64,000 nucleotides of DNA from Planctomycetota bacterium. Lineage in GTDB: Bacteria; Planctomycetota; MHYJ01; JACQXL01. Under the pieces are notes generated by a model that had not been told where the DNA came from, ran no database searches, and saw nothing but the letters and a program-made list of their open reading frames with translations. This document shows, piece by piece, positions 39,596 to 48,393 of the stretch (its first letter is position 1; each line of letters opens with the position of its first letter). The translations under genes and the position numbers were made by a program. The stretch lies in NCBI GenBank assembly GCA_016235865.1, contig JACRIK010000030.1, forward strand, positions 144,926 through 208,925, written 5' to 3'.

Positions 39596-39666
39596 GTCAT
39601 TCCTGCGAAAGCAGGAATCCAGACGTTTGTAACGAAGAACTGGATTCCCGCCTACGCGGGAATGAC
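39596..39666. repeat. GTCATTCC inverted repeat between AOR and NtrC genes
   Basis: GTCATTCCTGCGAAAGCAGG at the left and TTCCCGCCTACGCGGGAATG at the right give a pair of hairpins with inverted GTCATTCC/GGAATGAC ends and an AACTGGATTCC/GGAATCCAGA middle. The same left half recurs in frame inside the gene at 55070 (56525-56550). This repeat type is widespread in bacteria. Confidence 0.85.
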
Positions 39667-39685
39667 AATATGAAAAATAACCATT

Positions 39686-41020
39686 ATGAGAGTTCTATTA
39701 GCCGACGACGAAAAGACCATTACCGTTACTTTAAGCGATGCGGTCAAGGCCAAGGGCCACCAGATTAAGGTGGTTTATGACGGCCTGAACGCCATCCGGG
39801 CTCTGGAAGAAGCGGAGTATGACTGCCTGCTGTTGGACCTGAAGATGCCCGGCCAGGACGGGATGGAGACGCTGCGCCAGGCCAAGAAACTCCGGCCGGA
39901 ACTGCCGGTGGTGATTATCACCGGTTACGGCACGGTCGATACGGCGGTGGACGCGCTCAAGCACGGCGCCTATGACTATGTCCAGAAGCCGTTCTACAAT
40001 GAAGAGATACTGCTGATTCTGGAACGGATAGAAAAATACATCGTCCTGCGCGATGAATACCGGGGCTTGAGGGATGCGCTGGAGAGTAATCCGCAATACG
40101 GCCGGATGATCGGCAAGAGCCCGCGCATGGTCGAGGTCTACCAGCTGATTGAAAAGGTTATTTCCACCGATTGCAATGTTTTGATAGAAGGCGAGAGCGG
40201 CACCGGCAAGGAAGTGGTGGCCGAGACCATCCACGAGAAGAGCAACCGGCATAATTATCCGGTCATCAAGATGAGCTGTTCGGTCATGCCCGAGACCCTG
40301 ATTGAGTCGGAACTGTTCGGATACGAGAAGGGGGCATTCACCGGCGCCTTGAACCAGAAAGTCGGCCGGTTTGAACTGGCTGACAAGGGCACGGTTTTCA
40401 TTGACGATATCGACGATATGACGCCGACTACCCAGATGAAATTCCTGCGGGTGCTCCAGGAACACGCCTTTGAGCGGGTGGGCGGGACCCAGACCATTAA
40501 CGTGGATATCAGGGTGATTGCCGCCACCAAGAAGAATCTAATGGTCCAGGTCAAGCATAACGCCTTCCGCGAGGACCTGTTCTACCGGCTGAATGTAGTC
40601 AATATCAAACTGCCGCCGTTGCGGGAGCGCGGCACGGATATACCTTTATTACTGAATCATTTCATCCAGAAATACGGCAAGGGCAGGAAGTATGAGGTGA
40701 ACACCGATACCTTAGTGGCCATGTCAAATTATTCCTGGCCCGGCAATGTCCGCGAGCTGGAAAACTCGGTGGAGCGGGCCATTACCATGGCCGGCGAGTC
40801 GAACATTCTCAAGAAAGACGACCTGCTGAAAACTCCGGCCAACGAGTTGCGGGACAGCGATATTATTTCCCTGGAAACCTACACGGCCCAATGCGAGGGT
40901 GATTACCTGCGCAAGATATTTGTCTACGCCAAGGGCGATAAGAATGAGATGGCGCGCCTTCTTAATATCAGCCGCAAGACGCTCTGGGCCAAGTTAAAAC
41001 AGTACGGCATAGAGCAGTAA
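39686..41020 (+). CDS. Sigma-54-dependent response regulator, NtrC family
   Basis: 444 residues: receiver domain (1-120) with acceptor Asp51 (LLLDLKMPGQDG), AAA+ domain with Walker A GESGTGKE (169-176), the sigma-54 contact GAFTGA (216-221), Walker B-like FIDDIDDM and a C-terminal Fis-type HTH (NEMARLLNISRKTLWAKLKQ). It remodels sigma-54 RNA polymerase upon phosphorylation. No histidine kinase is adjacent; the NtrB-like kinase at 13969 is a possible partner. Downstream lies the pseudopilin operon, and PilR-type regulators of this architecture often control pilins, but I could not find a convincing TGGCA-N-TTGC site before 41135. Confidence 0.94.
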   Translation: MRVLLADDEKTITVTLSDAVKAKGHQIKVVYDGLNAIRALEEAEYDCLLLDLKMPGQDGMETLRQAKKLRPELPVVIITGYGTVDTAVDALKHGAYDYVQKPFYNEEILLILERIEKYIVLRDEYRGLRDALESNPQYGRMIGKSPRMVEVYQLIEKVISTDCNVLIEGESGTGKEVVAETIHEKSNRHNYPVIKMSCSVMPETLIESELFGYEKGAFTGALNQKVGRFELADKGTVFIDDIDDMTPTTQMKFLRVLQEHAFERVGGTQTINVDIRVIAATKKNLMVQVKHNAFREDLFYRLNVVNIKLPPLRERGTDIPLLLNHFIQKYGKGRKYEVNTDTLVAMSNYSWPGNVRELENSVERAITMAGESNILKKDDLLKTPANELRDSDIISLETYTAQCEGDYLRKIFVYAKGDKNEMARLLNISRKTLWAKLKQYGIEQ

Positions 41021-41134
41021 TGGATTTTTGCCGGTCAAGTCGCTGATAATGCTTTTAAGGGCTGGCAGCGATTAATAAAATACTTCTTGTTTTTTCTTGT
41101 ATTCAGGGTATATTTATAGTGGGAGGAGTATAAT

Positions 41135-41638
41135 ATGACAGACAGAAAAGAATGGGTTACCCGTACACCTGTGCAGAGGTGTGCCGGGTTTACCCTGATA
41201 GAAATCCTGGTGGTGATGAGTATTATCCTGGTGCTGGCCGTGATGATCGTGCCGGGCCTGGCCGGCAGCCGGTATATGGCCAAGAAGGCCGCGGCCCGGA
41301 CCGAGATTGCCAATCTGGAGACCGCCCTGAGTATGTATGAGGCGGATTTCGGGGCATACCCGGAGGATGATGATGATTCCAGCAAGCCGTTGGTTGAGGC
41401 GCTTGGGGGTAAAACTGAGGAAGGCAAGCCGCCCAAGAAGACCTATTACCCATTCAAGAAAAGCCGGATTAATGAAGGTGACGGTAAATACTACAGCGAA
41501 TTTAAGAAGCCATTCTGCTACCGCGAGAATGCCTCCGAGGAGGACAAGGAAGGTAAGGAGATGGAAAATAAGGATTCATTTGATATCTGGACGGACAACG
41601 GGAAAGGGGATGATAAGGGAATCAATAACTGGGATTAG
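41135..41638 (+). CDS. GspG-like type II pseudopilin 1
   Basis: 167 residues. The prepilin motif GFTLIEILVV with Glu5 follows an 18-residue leader; SMYEADFGAYPEDDDDSSK matches the GspG core, and the tail SFDIWTDNGKGDDKGINNWD is a GspG-type calcium-binding loop ending in INNW. Downstream FKKPFCYRENASE is shared nearly word for word with the next gene. First of six pseudopilin genes spaced by 1 to 4 bp, so one operon. GGAGGAG precedes the ATG. The secretion or fibre machinery to which these belong is not in this operon. Confidence 0.92.
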   Translation: MTDRKEWVTRTPVQRCAGFTLIEILVVMSIILVLAVMIVPGLAGSRYMAKKAAARTEIANLETALSMYEADFGAYPEDDDDSSKPLVEALGGKTEEGKPPKKTYYPFKKSRINEGDGKYYSEFKKPFCYRENASEEDKEGKEMENKDSFDIWTDNGKGDDKGINNWD

Positions 41639-41640
41639 AT

Positions 41641-42105
41641 ATGCCAGAAAGAAAAGGGGGTTTTACACTTATTGAGATACTGGTGGTTATCAGCATAATA
41701 CTGATACTTTCCGCGATGACTGTATACGTCGTGGGAGAGTTGAAATACAAAAGCCGGGCGGCACTGACCAGGGCGGAAATCAGTACTATGGCGATAGCCA
41801 TTGCCCAGTATGAATCGATTTATGGAAGATATCCGGCTGATTTGCCTGATTGTTCCAGCCGGGCGCTGATTGAGGCGCTGGGCGGCGATTATAAGTCGAA
41901 TCCGCCGAAAAAGGCTTTGTACGATTTTGCCAAAGACCGGGTAGTCAATGGCGAGTTTTTGAGTTTATTCAGGAAGCCGTTTTACTATCGGGAAAACGCC
42001 TCCGAGCGGGATAAGAACGGCGAAATGAAGAAGCCGTTTGCCTATGACATCTGGACCGACGATATCCGGAAGAGGCCGGACGGAATAAATAACTGGGAAA
42101 AGTGA
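41641..42105 (+). CDS. GspG-like type II pseudopilin 2
   Basis: 154 residues with a very short leader: MPERKGGFTLIEILVVISII. The GspG core is AIAQYESIYGRYPADLPDCS, and the C-terminal loop is YDIWTDDIRKRPDGINNWEK. FRKPFYYRENASERDKNGEM is close to the corresponding region of pseudopilin 1, showing recent duplication. It follows that gene after 2 bp. Confidence 0.92.
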   Translation: MPERKGGFTLIEILVVISIILILSAMTVYVVGELKYKSRAALTRAEISTMAIAIAQYESIYGRYPADLPDCSSRALIEALGGDYKSNPPKKALYDFAKDRVVNGEFLSLFRKPFYYRENASERDKNGEMKKPFAYDIWTDDIRKRPDGINNWEK

Positions 42106-42106
42106 T

Positions 42107-42682
42107 ATGGATAATAAAGTGAATTGTAAAAATGGGTTTACTCTTATCGAGCTTTTGATAGTGATCGGCATCATTACGCTCCTGATGAGTATAGTGTTAG
42201 TCGGCGCCAGTTGGTTGAAGAACAAGGCACGGATAGATGCAACCGCGATGCTGATCCGGAAGATTGAGTCGGCGCTTAGCGAATACAATCTGGCCTTTGA
42301 CGCCTACCCGCCCGATGAATACACGGGCGATGGGAAGACCTATAAGGATTCACAGAACCTTTATTATTTCCTTGGGAGGTCATTTGATATCGAACAGGGC
42401 TATGACCCGGCAGAAGGCGGAAAGCTGAAGAAGAAATTCGGGCCGGCGGTGGCCGGCGGCTTTAACAAGATTGAGGTTAAGGACGATTACATTATTGACG
42501 CCTGGGGCAATAAGATAACTTATCAGAACCCGGGGGAGGACCATTCATCAAGCGACGGCAAAAATAACGAGTCGTTCGTGGATATGGAATCATGGGGGTC
42601 CAACGGCGTCGAGGACGAAGATGGCTCTTCTGATGATGACGATATCAATAACTGGAAACAGGATAAATACAAAAGCAAGTGA
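42107..42682 (+). CDS. GspG-like type II pseudopilin 3
   Basis: 191 residues. GFTLIELLIVIGIITLLMSI follows a short basic leader (MDNKVNCKN). YNLAFDAYPPDEY and IIDAWGNKITYQNPGEDHSS resemble GspG, and the C-terminus contains a dense Asp/Glu/Ser cluster (VEDEDGSSDDDDINNWKQ) fitting a larger calcium-binding loop with the same INNW end. Longer than copies 1 and 2. One base separates its start from the previous gene. Confidence 0.92.
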   Translation: MDNKVNCKNGFTLIELLIVIGIITLLMSIVLVGASWLKNKARIDATAMLIRKIESALSEYNLAFDAYPPDEYTGDGKTYKDSQNLYYFLGRSFDIEQGYDPAEGGKLKKKFGPAVAGGFNKIEVKDDYIIDAWGNKITYQNPGEDHSSSDGKNNESFVDMESWGSNGVEDEDGSSDDDDINNWKQDKYKSK

Positions 42683-42685
42683 TAT

Positions 42686-43261
42686 ATGAAATCCGGAAAA
42701 GATTGGGCTGGGTTTACCCTGATTGAATTGTTGGTAGTGATTACCATCGTTATTATAATCATGTCGATTTCAGTGGTATCATTGCTACCGCTCTTAAAGG
42801 GCAATCCGGTAAAATATTCCGCCCAGATTGTTCAGGGGGTTTTTAGGCAGACGGCGCAATATGCCGCAACCGAGCGGCGGATGCATTTCATCGTATTTGA
42901 TAAAGAGAAGTCGTTTATGTCAATATACAAGGATGGGAATGATGATCCCGATGTGAATGCTGATCCGGATAATGAATTTAATAAGTCCAAGGATACGCAG
43001 GTCGGCGTGACTGTAGCCTTAAGTAAGGGGGTGTTATTTTCCGACCAAGCGCCGTTATTCGAGTTGGACGAACCGTATGTCGGATTCAGGCCTAACGGTT
43101 CTTTGGTCCTGCCTGATGGCGTATCTGATTTATCCCTGAAAAATCCGGAAGCGGAAAACGCGGATATTATCCTGGAGCAAAGGGGTAAATCAGGCACGAT
43201 GTATCTTGACTTTACCATCACCACTGGTAGAATTATCAAGATGATTTATAGGGAGAAATAG
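42686..43261 (+). CDS. GspH-like minor pseudopilin
   Basis: 191 residues. GFTLIELLVVITIVIIIMSI is the prepilin motif. The following SAQIVQGVFRQTAQYAATER and a beta-rich body with FRPNGSLVLPDGVSDLSL match the GspH/FimT pattern (minor pseudopilin). By analogy it would initiate or cap the pseudopilus. Fourth gene of the operon, 3 bp after the third. Confidence 0.85.
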   Translation: MKSGKDWAGFTLIELLVVITIVIIIMSISVVSLLPLLKGNPVKYSAQIVQGVFRQTAQYAATERRMHFIVFDKEKSFMSIYKDGNDDPDVNADPDNEFNKSKDTQVGVTVALSKGVLFSDQAPLFELDEPYVGFRPNGSLVLPDGVSDLSLKNPEAENADIILEQRGKSGTMYLDFTITTGRIIKMIYREK

Positions 43262-43263
43262 AG

Positions 43264-43935
43264 ATGTTGTTAAGAGCGGAAAAACGGTCCGGGCTGAGCC
43301 TGATTGAAATCCTGATTGCCATAATCATATTGACCGTCGGGATTGTCAGCATCCTGTCAATATTTCCCTCTTCCATCAAGACGGCCAGTTTATCTGTGGA
43401 TGATACGGTGGCGGCCAAGATTGCCGAATCAGTAATCGATGCCCTGAATATTGCGATGCGTTCGGCCACGGCCGAGAACATCACGGGAAATGTGCCGGGC
43501 CGGGCATTCTTTGTTCATGATGGGGTGTCGGGTGGCTCGTACGAGTTCGCCCTGCCCTTGCCGGCGACCCCGCCGCCGGGCCCCAATGGCCAGAGGTTTT
43601 TTGCCCACCCGGCGAAAGATGTGGCTGATGCGCTGAATATTACCAGCCCGCGCCGCAAACCGGCTACTACATTCAAGTTAGGGAAGCAAGCCGGTTTTAT
43701 TCAGGATGTATTGCAGGACATCAGGAAGGTGTCTGACCTGACCGACCCCTACGACCAATATAAATTTACCTTTACTATTAAACGGATGGATGATGAAAGG
43801 GCAACTGGAGATCCCACGCCCCCCTTGTTCCAGTTTGCCGTAGCGGTGTACCGTTTCCAGGACGACGATACGAGATATGCCGACGAACTGCCGCCGCCCA
43901 TCCATGTTTTCATTGTTATGATTGGCGGAAAGTAA
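43264..43935 (+). CDS. GspI/PilV-like minor pseudopilin
   Basis: 223 residues. SGLSLIEILIAIIILTVGIV has the typical PilV/GspI form, with SLIE in place of FTLIE and a TVGI segment. Low-complexity Pro-rich loop (LPATPPPGPNGQRFF) follows. The C-terminal region PPPIHVFIVMIGGK ends in a hydrophobic strand. Fifth gene of the operon; minor pseudopilins I, J and H commonly cluster, supporting the assignment. Confidence 0.85.
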   Translation: MLLRAEKRSGLSLIEILIAIIILTVGIVSILSIFPSSIKTASLSVDDTVAAKIAESVIDALNIAMRSATAENITGNVPGRAFFVHDGVSGGSYEFALPLPATPPPGPNGQRFFAHPAKDVADALNITSPRRKPATTFKLGKQAGFIQDVLQDIRKVSDLTDPYDQYKFTFTIKRMDDERATGDPTPPLFQFAVAVYRFQDDDTRYADELPPPIHVFIVMIGGK

Positions 43936-43938
43936 AAT

Positions 43939-44661
43939 ATGAAGAAGATGAAAATCAACGGGGACAGCGGGTTCACCCTGATAGAGCTGATGATATCCGT
44001 GGCTTTGATGGCTTTTATAATGACGCTGGTGGCGGTTATTTTCTCGCAGATCAGCACGACGGTAACCACAGGCACTGACCGGTTAAATATTTACAGTTCG
44101 GCCCGGGCGGCTCTGGATATCTTTGTCACGGATATCAACGGCTGTTTTCCTGTGGAGTCCGAACAGCAGAGATTCACCCTGGGCGAGGATAAGCCGGGTG
44201 AGAATATTTCAGGCGCCCAGGACCGGATTTCATTTACGGCAACGGCCCTGGTTCAAGGACAACCGGCTGCGGCGCGGCTGGGATATTATCTGGTTAAGGA
44301 GACCGATACCAGCATCCTCGGCGGAGAAAGTAAGGACGGGGTTTATGAAGGGCTTTCGAAGACCACCAAGACCAAGAGGCAACTCTATGTTTTGAGAAGG
44401 GTGGTAACGGACTCTGATGGTGAAGAACTTGATTCGGTTGCCCTGTGCCACTATGTGTTGTCATTTAATATTGAGGTCTACAGGGACCGTACCTTCAGGC
44501 AGCTGAGCGCGTTGAATGAACAGTATCCCATAGGCGATGGTCAGCCGGTAACCGAAAAACTTCCACTGGGCTTGAGGATAACCTTAAGGGTGGTGGCCAA
44601 TGCGGCTGAAAGGCAGGAGCGCGTCTTTTCCCGAGTTGTCTGGATACCTATGGGAGAGTAG
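43939..44661 (+). CDS. GspJ/PilW-like minor pseudopilin
   Basis: 240 residues. GFTLIELMISVALMAFIMTL is a prepilin helix of the GspJ/PilW type, followed by SARAALDIFVTDING and a large beta-rich domain with a disordered loop around residue 125-140. Last of the six pseudopilins; the lpxH-like gene starts 8 bp later on the same strand and may share the transcript. Confidence 0.85.
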   Translation: MKKMKINGDSGFTLIELMISVALMAFIMTLVAVIFSQISTTVTTGTDRLNIYSSARAALDIFVTDINGCFPVESEQQRFTLGEDKPGENISGAQDRISFTATALVQGQPAAARLGYYLVKETDTSILGGESKDGVYEGLSKTTKTKRQLYVLRRVVTDSDGEELDSVALCHYVLSFNIEVYRDRTFRQLSALNEQYPIGDGQPVTEKLPLGLRITLRVVANAAERQERVFSRVVWIPMGE

Positions 44662-44669
44662 CCTTATAA

Positions 44670-45377
44670 ATGCCATCTATAATATTCTTTGCCGATACGC
44701 ATCTCAATATTTCAGAGCCAGCCAAGACGCAAAGGGTGATTGATTTCCTTAATGGTAACCCGCGGGATACCGTTTTTTATATTCTGGGTGATTTCTTCGA
44801 CCTCTGGATTGGCCCCAAGCATCTGGAATTGGAAGATTATAAGGAGGTTCTCAATGCGATTAAGAAACTGACGGCAGCCGGTGTGAAGATAAATTTCATT
44901 CCGGGCAACCGTGATTTTACGGTCGGGCCTGAGCTTACCAACTTTGCGGGCATAAAGGTATTGTCGGAAATGGAGACTATCACACTGGACGGCAGGAAAA
45001 TTCTTCTGTCACACGGCGACCTGTTCTGCACCGAAGACCGGAGTTACCAGGCCTACCGACGATTCAGCCGGGCCAGGATAATTAAGTCTGCATATCAGTC
45101 GCTTCCGTCCGGGATAGGGATGCGTTTGGGGAAAAAGGTCCGGGGCTACAGCGATGAGGTGGTGCCCCAGAAACCGCTGGTCAGCCGTAATATCATCGAT
45201 TCGGTTCTGAAGCGGTATTTCAAAAAGGGGATAGACGTCATCATCTGCGGTCATGTCCATAAAGAGCAAACCCGGGCCATTCTGCCCGGTAAGACTCTGA
45301 TGACAGTAGGGGACTGGCAGGAGCATGGTTCTTATGTGGAATATAAGAACGGGGAATTTATCACGCGGATCGATTAA
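44670..45377 (+). CDS. LpxH-like UDP-2,3-diacylglucosamine diphosphatase (calcineurin-type)
   Basis: 235 residues. All metallophosphatase motifs are present: Asp9-x-His11 (ADTHL), Gly-Asp41 (GDFFDLW), Asn80-Arg-Asp (PGNRD), His in LSHGDLFC and the closing CGHVHKEQT. The length and the FFDLW segment match LpxH, which releases lipid X in lipid A synthesis on the cytosolic face. Family members without this function exist, and no other lpx gene is near. It may be co-transcribed with the pseudopilins. tRNA-Ser begins 3 bp after its stop, on the opposite strand. Confidence 0.8.
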   Translation: MPSIIFFADTHLNISEPAKTQRVIDFLNGNPRDTVFYILGDFFDLWIGPKHLELEDYKEVLNAIKKLTAAGVKINFIPGNRDFTVGPELTNFAGIKVLSEMETITLDGRKILLSHGDLFCTEDRSYQAYRRFSRARIIKSAYQSLPSGIGMRLGKKVRGYSDEVVPQKPLVSRNIIDSVLKRYFKKGIDVIICGHVHKEQTRAILPGKTLMTVGDWQEHGSYVEYKNGEFITRID

Positions 45378-45379
45378 AA

Positions 45380-45466
45380 CGGAGGCGGTAGGATTCGAAC
45401 CCACGGTCCGATTACTCGGACAACGGTTTTCAAGACCGCCGCTTTCAACCACTCAGCCACGCCTCC
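45380..45466 (-). tRNA. tRNA-Ser (anticodon UGA)
   Basis: Acceptor stem GGAGGCG/CGCCTCC, anticodon loop CTTGAAA with anticodon TGA, long variable arm (TTGTCCGAGTAATCGGACC region) and T loop GGTTCGAATCC: a class II tRNA-Ser decoding UCA/UCG. The 3' end is G followed by TTTT; CCA is not encoded and must be added enzymatically. It sits between lpxH-like and dxs on the minus strand. Confidence 0.95.
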
Positions 45467-45480
45467 AGAATTAAGGTATT

Positions 45481-47391
45481 TTACTTAGGCGATGATATTT
45501 TGTCAAGATTGATTGCCAGTTTATGCCGGACTGATTTCATAATCCCGTCTTTATCCAGCCCTAATATATTCAACAACTTATCCCTGGATCCGTGTTCTAT
45601 AAACCGGTCCGGAATGCCGAGGGTGGTGATTTTATTGATATATTGACGGGTTTCAGGAGACCGGCTGGCAAATTCCAGCACCGCAGAACCGAACCCTGCG
45701 GCAATACTGTGTTCCTCCAGGGTTATAGCAAACGGGGTTTCCTTGAGCAGCCGGCTGATTAATTCCTCATCCAACGGCTTGGCAAACCTGGCATTAACCA
45801 CGGTTAATTCGATATTATTCTTGGCCAATTCTTCCGCCGCATAATAAGCCGGATAAACCATAGAGCCGTAGGCCAGTAAAACACCGTCCTTACCCGGTCG
45901 CAGTATTTCTGCCTTGCCGTGCCGGATGGATTCTTGAGACGGGATGGTCGGTTCCGGGACGGCGGTTCTGGGATAGCGGATGAATGTTGGTCTGTTGTGA
46001 TGAACAGCAAAAGAAAGCATCTCTTTTAATTCCGTTCCGTCCCGCGGCGCCATCAGGGTGAAATCAGGGAACAAGCGGCAATAACCGATGTCGTATAATC
46101 CGTGATGGGTCGGACCGTCCGCGCCGACCAGCCCGGCTCGGTCAAGGACAAAGACAACAGGACTCTTTTGCAGGGCAATATCGTGGAAGAGCTGGTCAAA
46201 TGCCCTTTGCAGAAATGTGGAATAAATTGCCACCACCGGCTTGATTCCGGATTTAGCCATGCCGCAGGCCAATCCCACGGCTTGTTGCTCGCAAATGCCC
46301 ACGTCAAAATAACGCTGGGGGAATTTTTCCTGGAGTTTGACTAATCCGGTGCCGTCCGGCATGGCGGCCGTGATGCCGGCAATCTTTTCATCCTGCCCGG
46401 CCAGTTCGGCGACGCGTTCCGCAAAGATATCGGTATAATTTAGGCTGGAACTTTTCTCGGATGAAATCTTGCCGTCCGCAACGGTAACCGGTCCGATGCC
46501 GTGCATCTTATAGGGGTCGTTTATGGCGTGCTGAGAGCCATATCCTTTTTCCGTGATAATATGAAGCATCATCGGGCCGCTAAACTGCGAGATGGTTTTG
46601 AGGTTATTAATCAGGACTGGTATGTTATGACCCTCAATCGGCCCAAAATAGCGCCAGCCCAATTCTTCGAATATCGCGCCGCCTAAGGGCGCCAATGCCG
46701 CAGCTCGGACATGATGAAATGCCTTTTCCATCTGCTGGCTGACCTTGGGTATCTTTTCAAGCAAACTGGCCACGTCTTTCTTGAGGTCCAGATAGAGGTA
46801 AGATGATCTGAGTTTGGTTAGATAATTGGCCATGGCGCCGACCGTATGCGAGATGGACATTTTGTTGTCGTTGAGCACGACAATAAGGTTCTTCTTGAGG
46901 ATGCCGGCATAGTTAAGCGCTTCCAAACTCATACCGGTGGTCAGGGCGCCGTCGCCGCAGACCGCGATGACCTTGCGGTTTATCCCGGCAATGCTGTCGC
47001 CGGTGGCAATTCCGAGAGCCGTGGAAATAGCTGTTCCGGCATGACCTACGGTGAAGGTATCATAGGGGCTTTCTTCCGGGTTGGTGAATCCGCTTAAGCC
47101 TTGATAGAGCCGAATGGTATCAAATCGGTCTTTCCGCCCGGTGAGTATCTTATGGGTGTAACATTGGTGGCTGACGTCCCAGATAACCCGGTCGTGTTCT
47201 AAATTAAATACATAGTGCAGGGCAATGGTTAACTCAATTACGCCTAAATTAGAACCCAGATGCCCGCCGTTCTTGAAAGTTACATTAATTATCTTCTCTC
47301 GTATTTCCTGGGCTAATTGATGGAGTTTGTCGGTTGGCAGTTTCTTCAGGTCAGCCGGGTTGTTAACTTGCGTGATAATACTTTCGGACAT
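45481..47391 (-). CDS. dxs: 1-deoxy-D-xylulose-5-phosphate synthase
   Basis: 636-residue thiamine-diphosphate enzyme that joins pyruvate and glyceraldehyde 3-phosphate in the first step of the MEP isoprenoid pathway. Visible motifs: GHLGSNLGVIELTIALHYVF, DVSHQCYTHKILTGR, the ThDP/Mg site GDGALTTGMSLEALNYAG, DRAGLVGADGPTHHGLYDI and the transketolase C-terminal domain. Length is typical. It follows the polyprenyl synthase with a 1-bp overlap on the minus strand, an arrangement common for ispA-dxs. Isoprenoid precursors may serve membrane quinones or undecaprenyl phosphate used by the WecA-like enzyme. Confidence 0.97.
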   Translation of the reverse strand: MSESIITQVNNPADLKKLPTDKLHQLAQEIREKIINVTFKNGGHLGSNLGVIELTIALHYVFNLEHDRVIWDVSHQCYTHKILTGRKDRFDTIRLYQGLSGFTNPEESPYDTFTVGHAGTAISTALGIATGDSIAGINRKVIAVCGDGALTTGMSLEALNYAGILKKNLIVVLNDNKMSISHTVGAMANYLTKLRSSYLYLDLKKDVASLLEKIPKVSQQMEKAFHHVRAAALAPLGGAIFEELGWRYFGPIEGHNIPVLINNLKTISQFSGPMMLHIITEKGYGSQHAINDPYKMHGIGPVTVADGKISSEKSSSLNYTDIFAERVAELAGQDEKIAGITAAMPDGTGLVKLQEKFPQRYFDVGICEQQAVGLACGMAKSGIKPVVAIYSTFLQRAFDQLFHDIALQKSPVVFVLDRAGLVGADGPTHHGLYDIGYCRLFPDFTLMAPRDGTELKEMLSFAVHHNRPTFIRYPRTAVPEPTIPSQESIRHGKAEILRPGKDGVLLAYGSMVYPAYYAAEELAKNNIELTVVNARFAKPLDEELISRLLKETPFAITLEEHSIAAGFGSAVLEFASRSPETRQYINKITTLGIPDRFIEHGSRDKLLNILGLDKDGIMKSVRHKLAINLDKISSPK

Positions 47392-48272
47392 TATGTTTTT
47401 CTTTTCAACAAGTAATCAGTCAGTTCTTTAAGCTTAGCGGCTCTTTTGCCAAATATTTTCAATGAATCATTTGCCTGCGTTATCAGATGTTCGGCTTCTT
47501 GGCGCGATGGCTTTAATCCTTTTAAGGCCGGGTAAGTTAGTTTATTAAGTTTGGCGTCTTTGCCCGGTGTTTTGCCTAGTTGTTTTTTGGAACCGCTGAC
47601 ATCGAGTATGTCGTCAACTATCTGGAAGGCCAGCCCGAAATTTCGGGCATAAAATGTTATGGCTGATAACTGGTTGGTTGAAGCGCCGGAAATTATCGCC
47701 CCGCCCCTCGCGGAAGCGATAATCATCGCGCCGGTTTTGCGTAGATGAGTCTCTTTAAGCATCAGTAATTTTGAGCTGAGAACTTTAGGCTTGGAATGCT
47801 GGATATCCAGCACCTGTCCGCCGACCATCCCGACCGACCCGGCAGCCCGGGCGAGCTCGCTTACTAATTTTGGCACGATTGATTCATTTTGTATTTTATC
47901 GGCGATTAGTTGGAAGGAATAGGTTAGCAGGGCATCCCCGGCCAGGATGGCCATGGCTTCGCCAAAGACCTTGTGTGAGGTTGGTTTGCCTCTTCTGAAA
48001 TCGTCATTATCCATTGCCGGCAGGTCATCGTGAATCAGCGAATAGGCGTGGACCATTTCTAGGGCGCAGGCATAAGGCATTATTTTATTGTGGGCTGTGC
48101 CGAATAGTTCTCCGGCCATCAGGGCCAGAATTGCCCTAAGGCGCTTGCCTCCATTAAGCACGCTATAACGTATTGCCTTGTGGATAAGAGGCGGAAAGGT
48201 CTTGGCAGTCGGAAGATATTCATTCAGGGCCTGGTTGACCAGGCGTTGTTTTTTGGTAAGGTAATGTTCCAT
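47391..48272 (-). CDS. Polyprenyl synthetase (farnesyl/geranylgeranyl diphosphate synthase)
   Basis: 293-residue trans-prenyltransferase. First Asp-rich motif HDDLPAMDND (82-90), second motif DDILDVSG near residue 218, the GKRLRA segment near 42-47 and GGQVLDIQ. It condenses IPP with allylic diphosphates; product length is not certain from the sequence. Overlaps dxs by one base and precedes it, consistent with IspA. Start at ATG 48272; the TATGATAGGTATGC region upstream has no strong ribosome site. Confidence 0.93.
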   Translation of the reverse strand: MEHYLTKKQRLVNQALNEYLPTAKTFPPLIHKAIRYSVLNGGKRLRAILALMAGELFGTAHNKIMPYACALEMVHAYSLIHDDLPAMDNDDFRRGKPTSHKVFGEAMAILAGDALLTYSFQLIADKIQNESIVPKLVSELARAAGSVGMVGGQVLDIQHSKPKVLSSKLLMLKETHLRKTGAMIIASARGGAIISGASTNQLSAITFYARNFGLAFQIVDDILDVSGSKKQLGKTPGKDAKLNKLTYPALKGLKPSRQEAEHLITQANDSLKIFGKRAAKLKELTDYLLKRKT

Positions 48273-48393
48273 ATGATAGGTATGCTAAATCTATCGGGGT
48301 AAAATATCAAGGTTTTAGTTCTAAAATGTATGGAGCCCTATTGCATGCCGGTAATTTTCGTATTGGGTCATTTTATTCAGTGGGCAGTCTGTA

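Noticed and set aside
41021..41134. Sigma-54 promoter before the pseudopilin operon
   Set aside because: CTGGCAGCGA near 41062 has a -24-like GG but no GC at the -12 position; not convincing.
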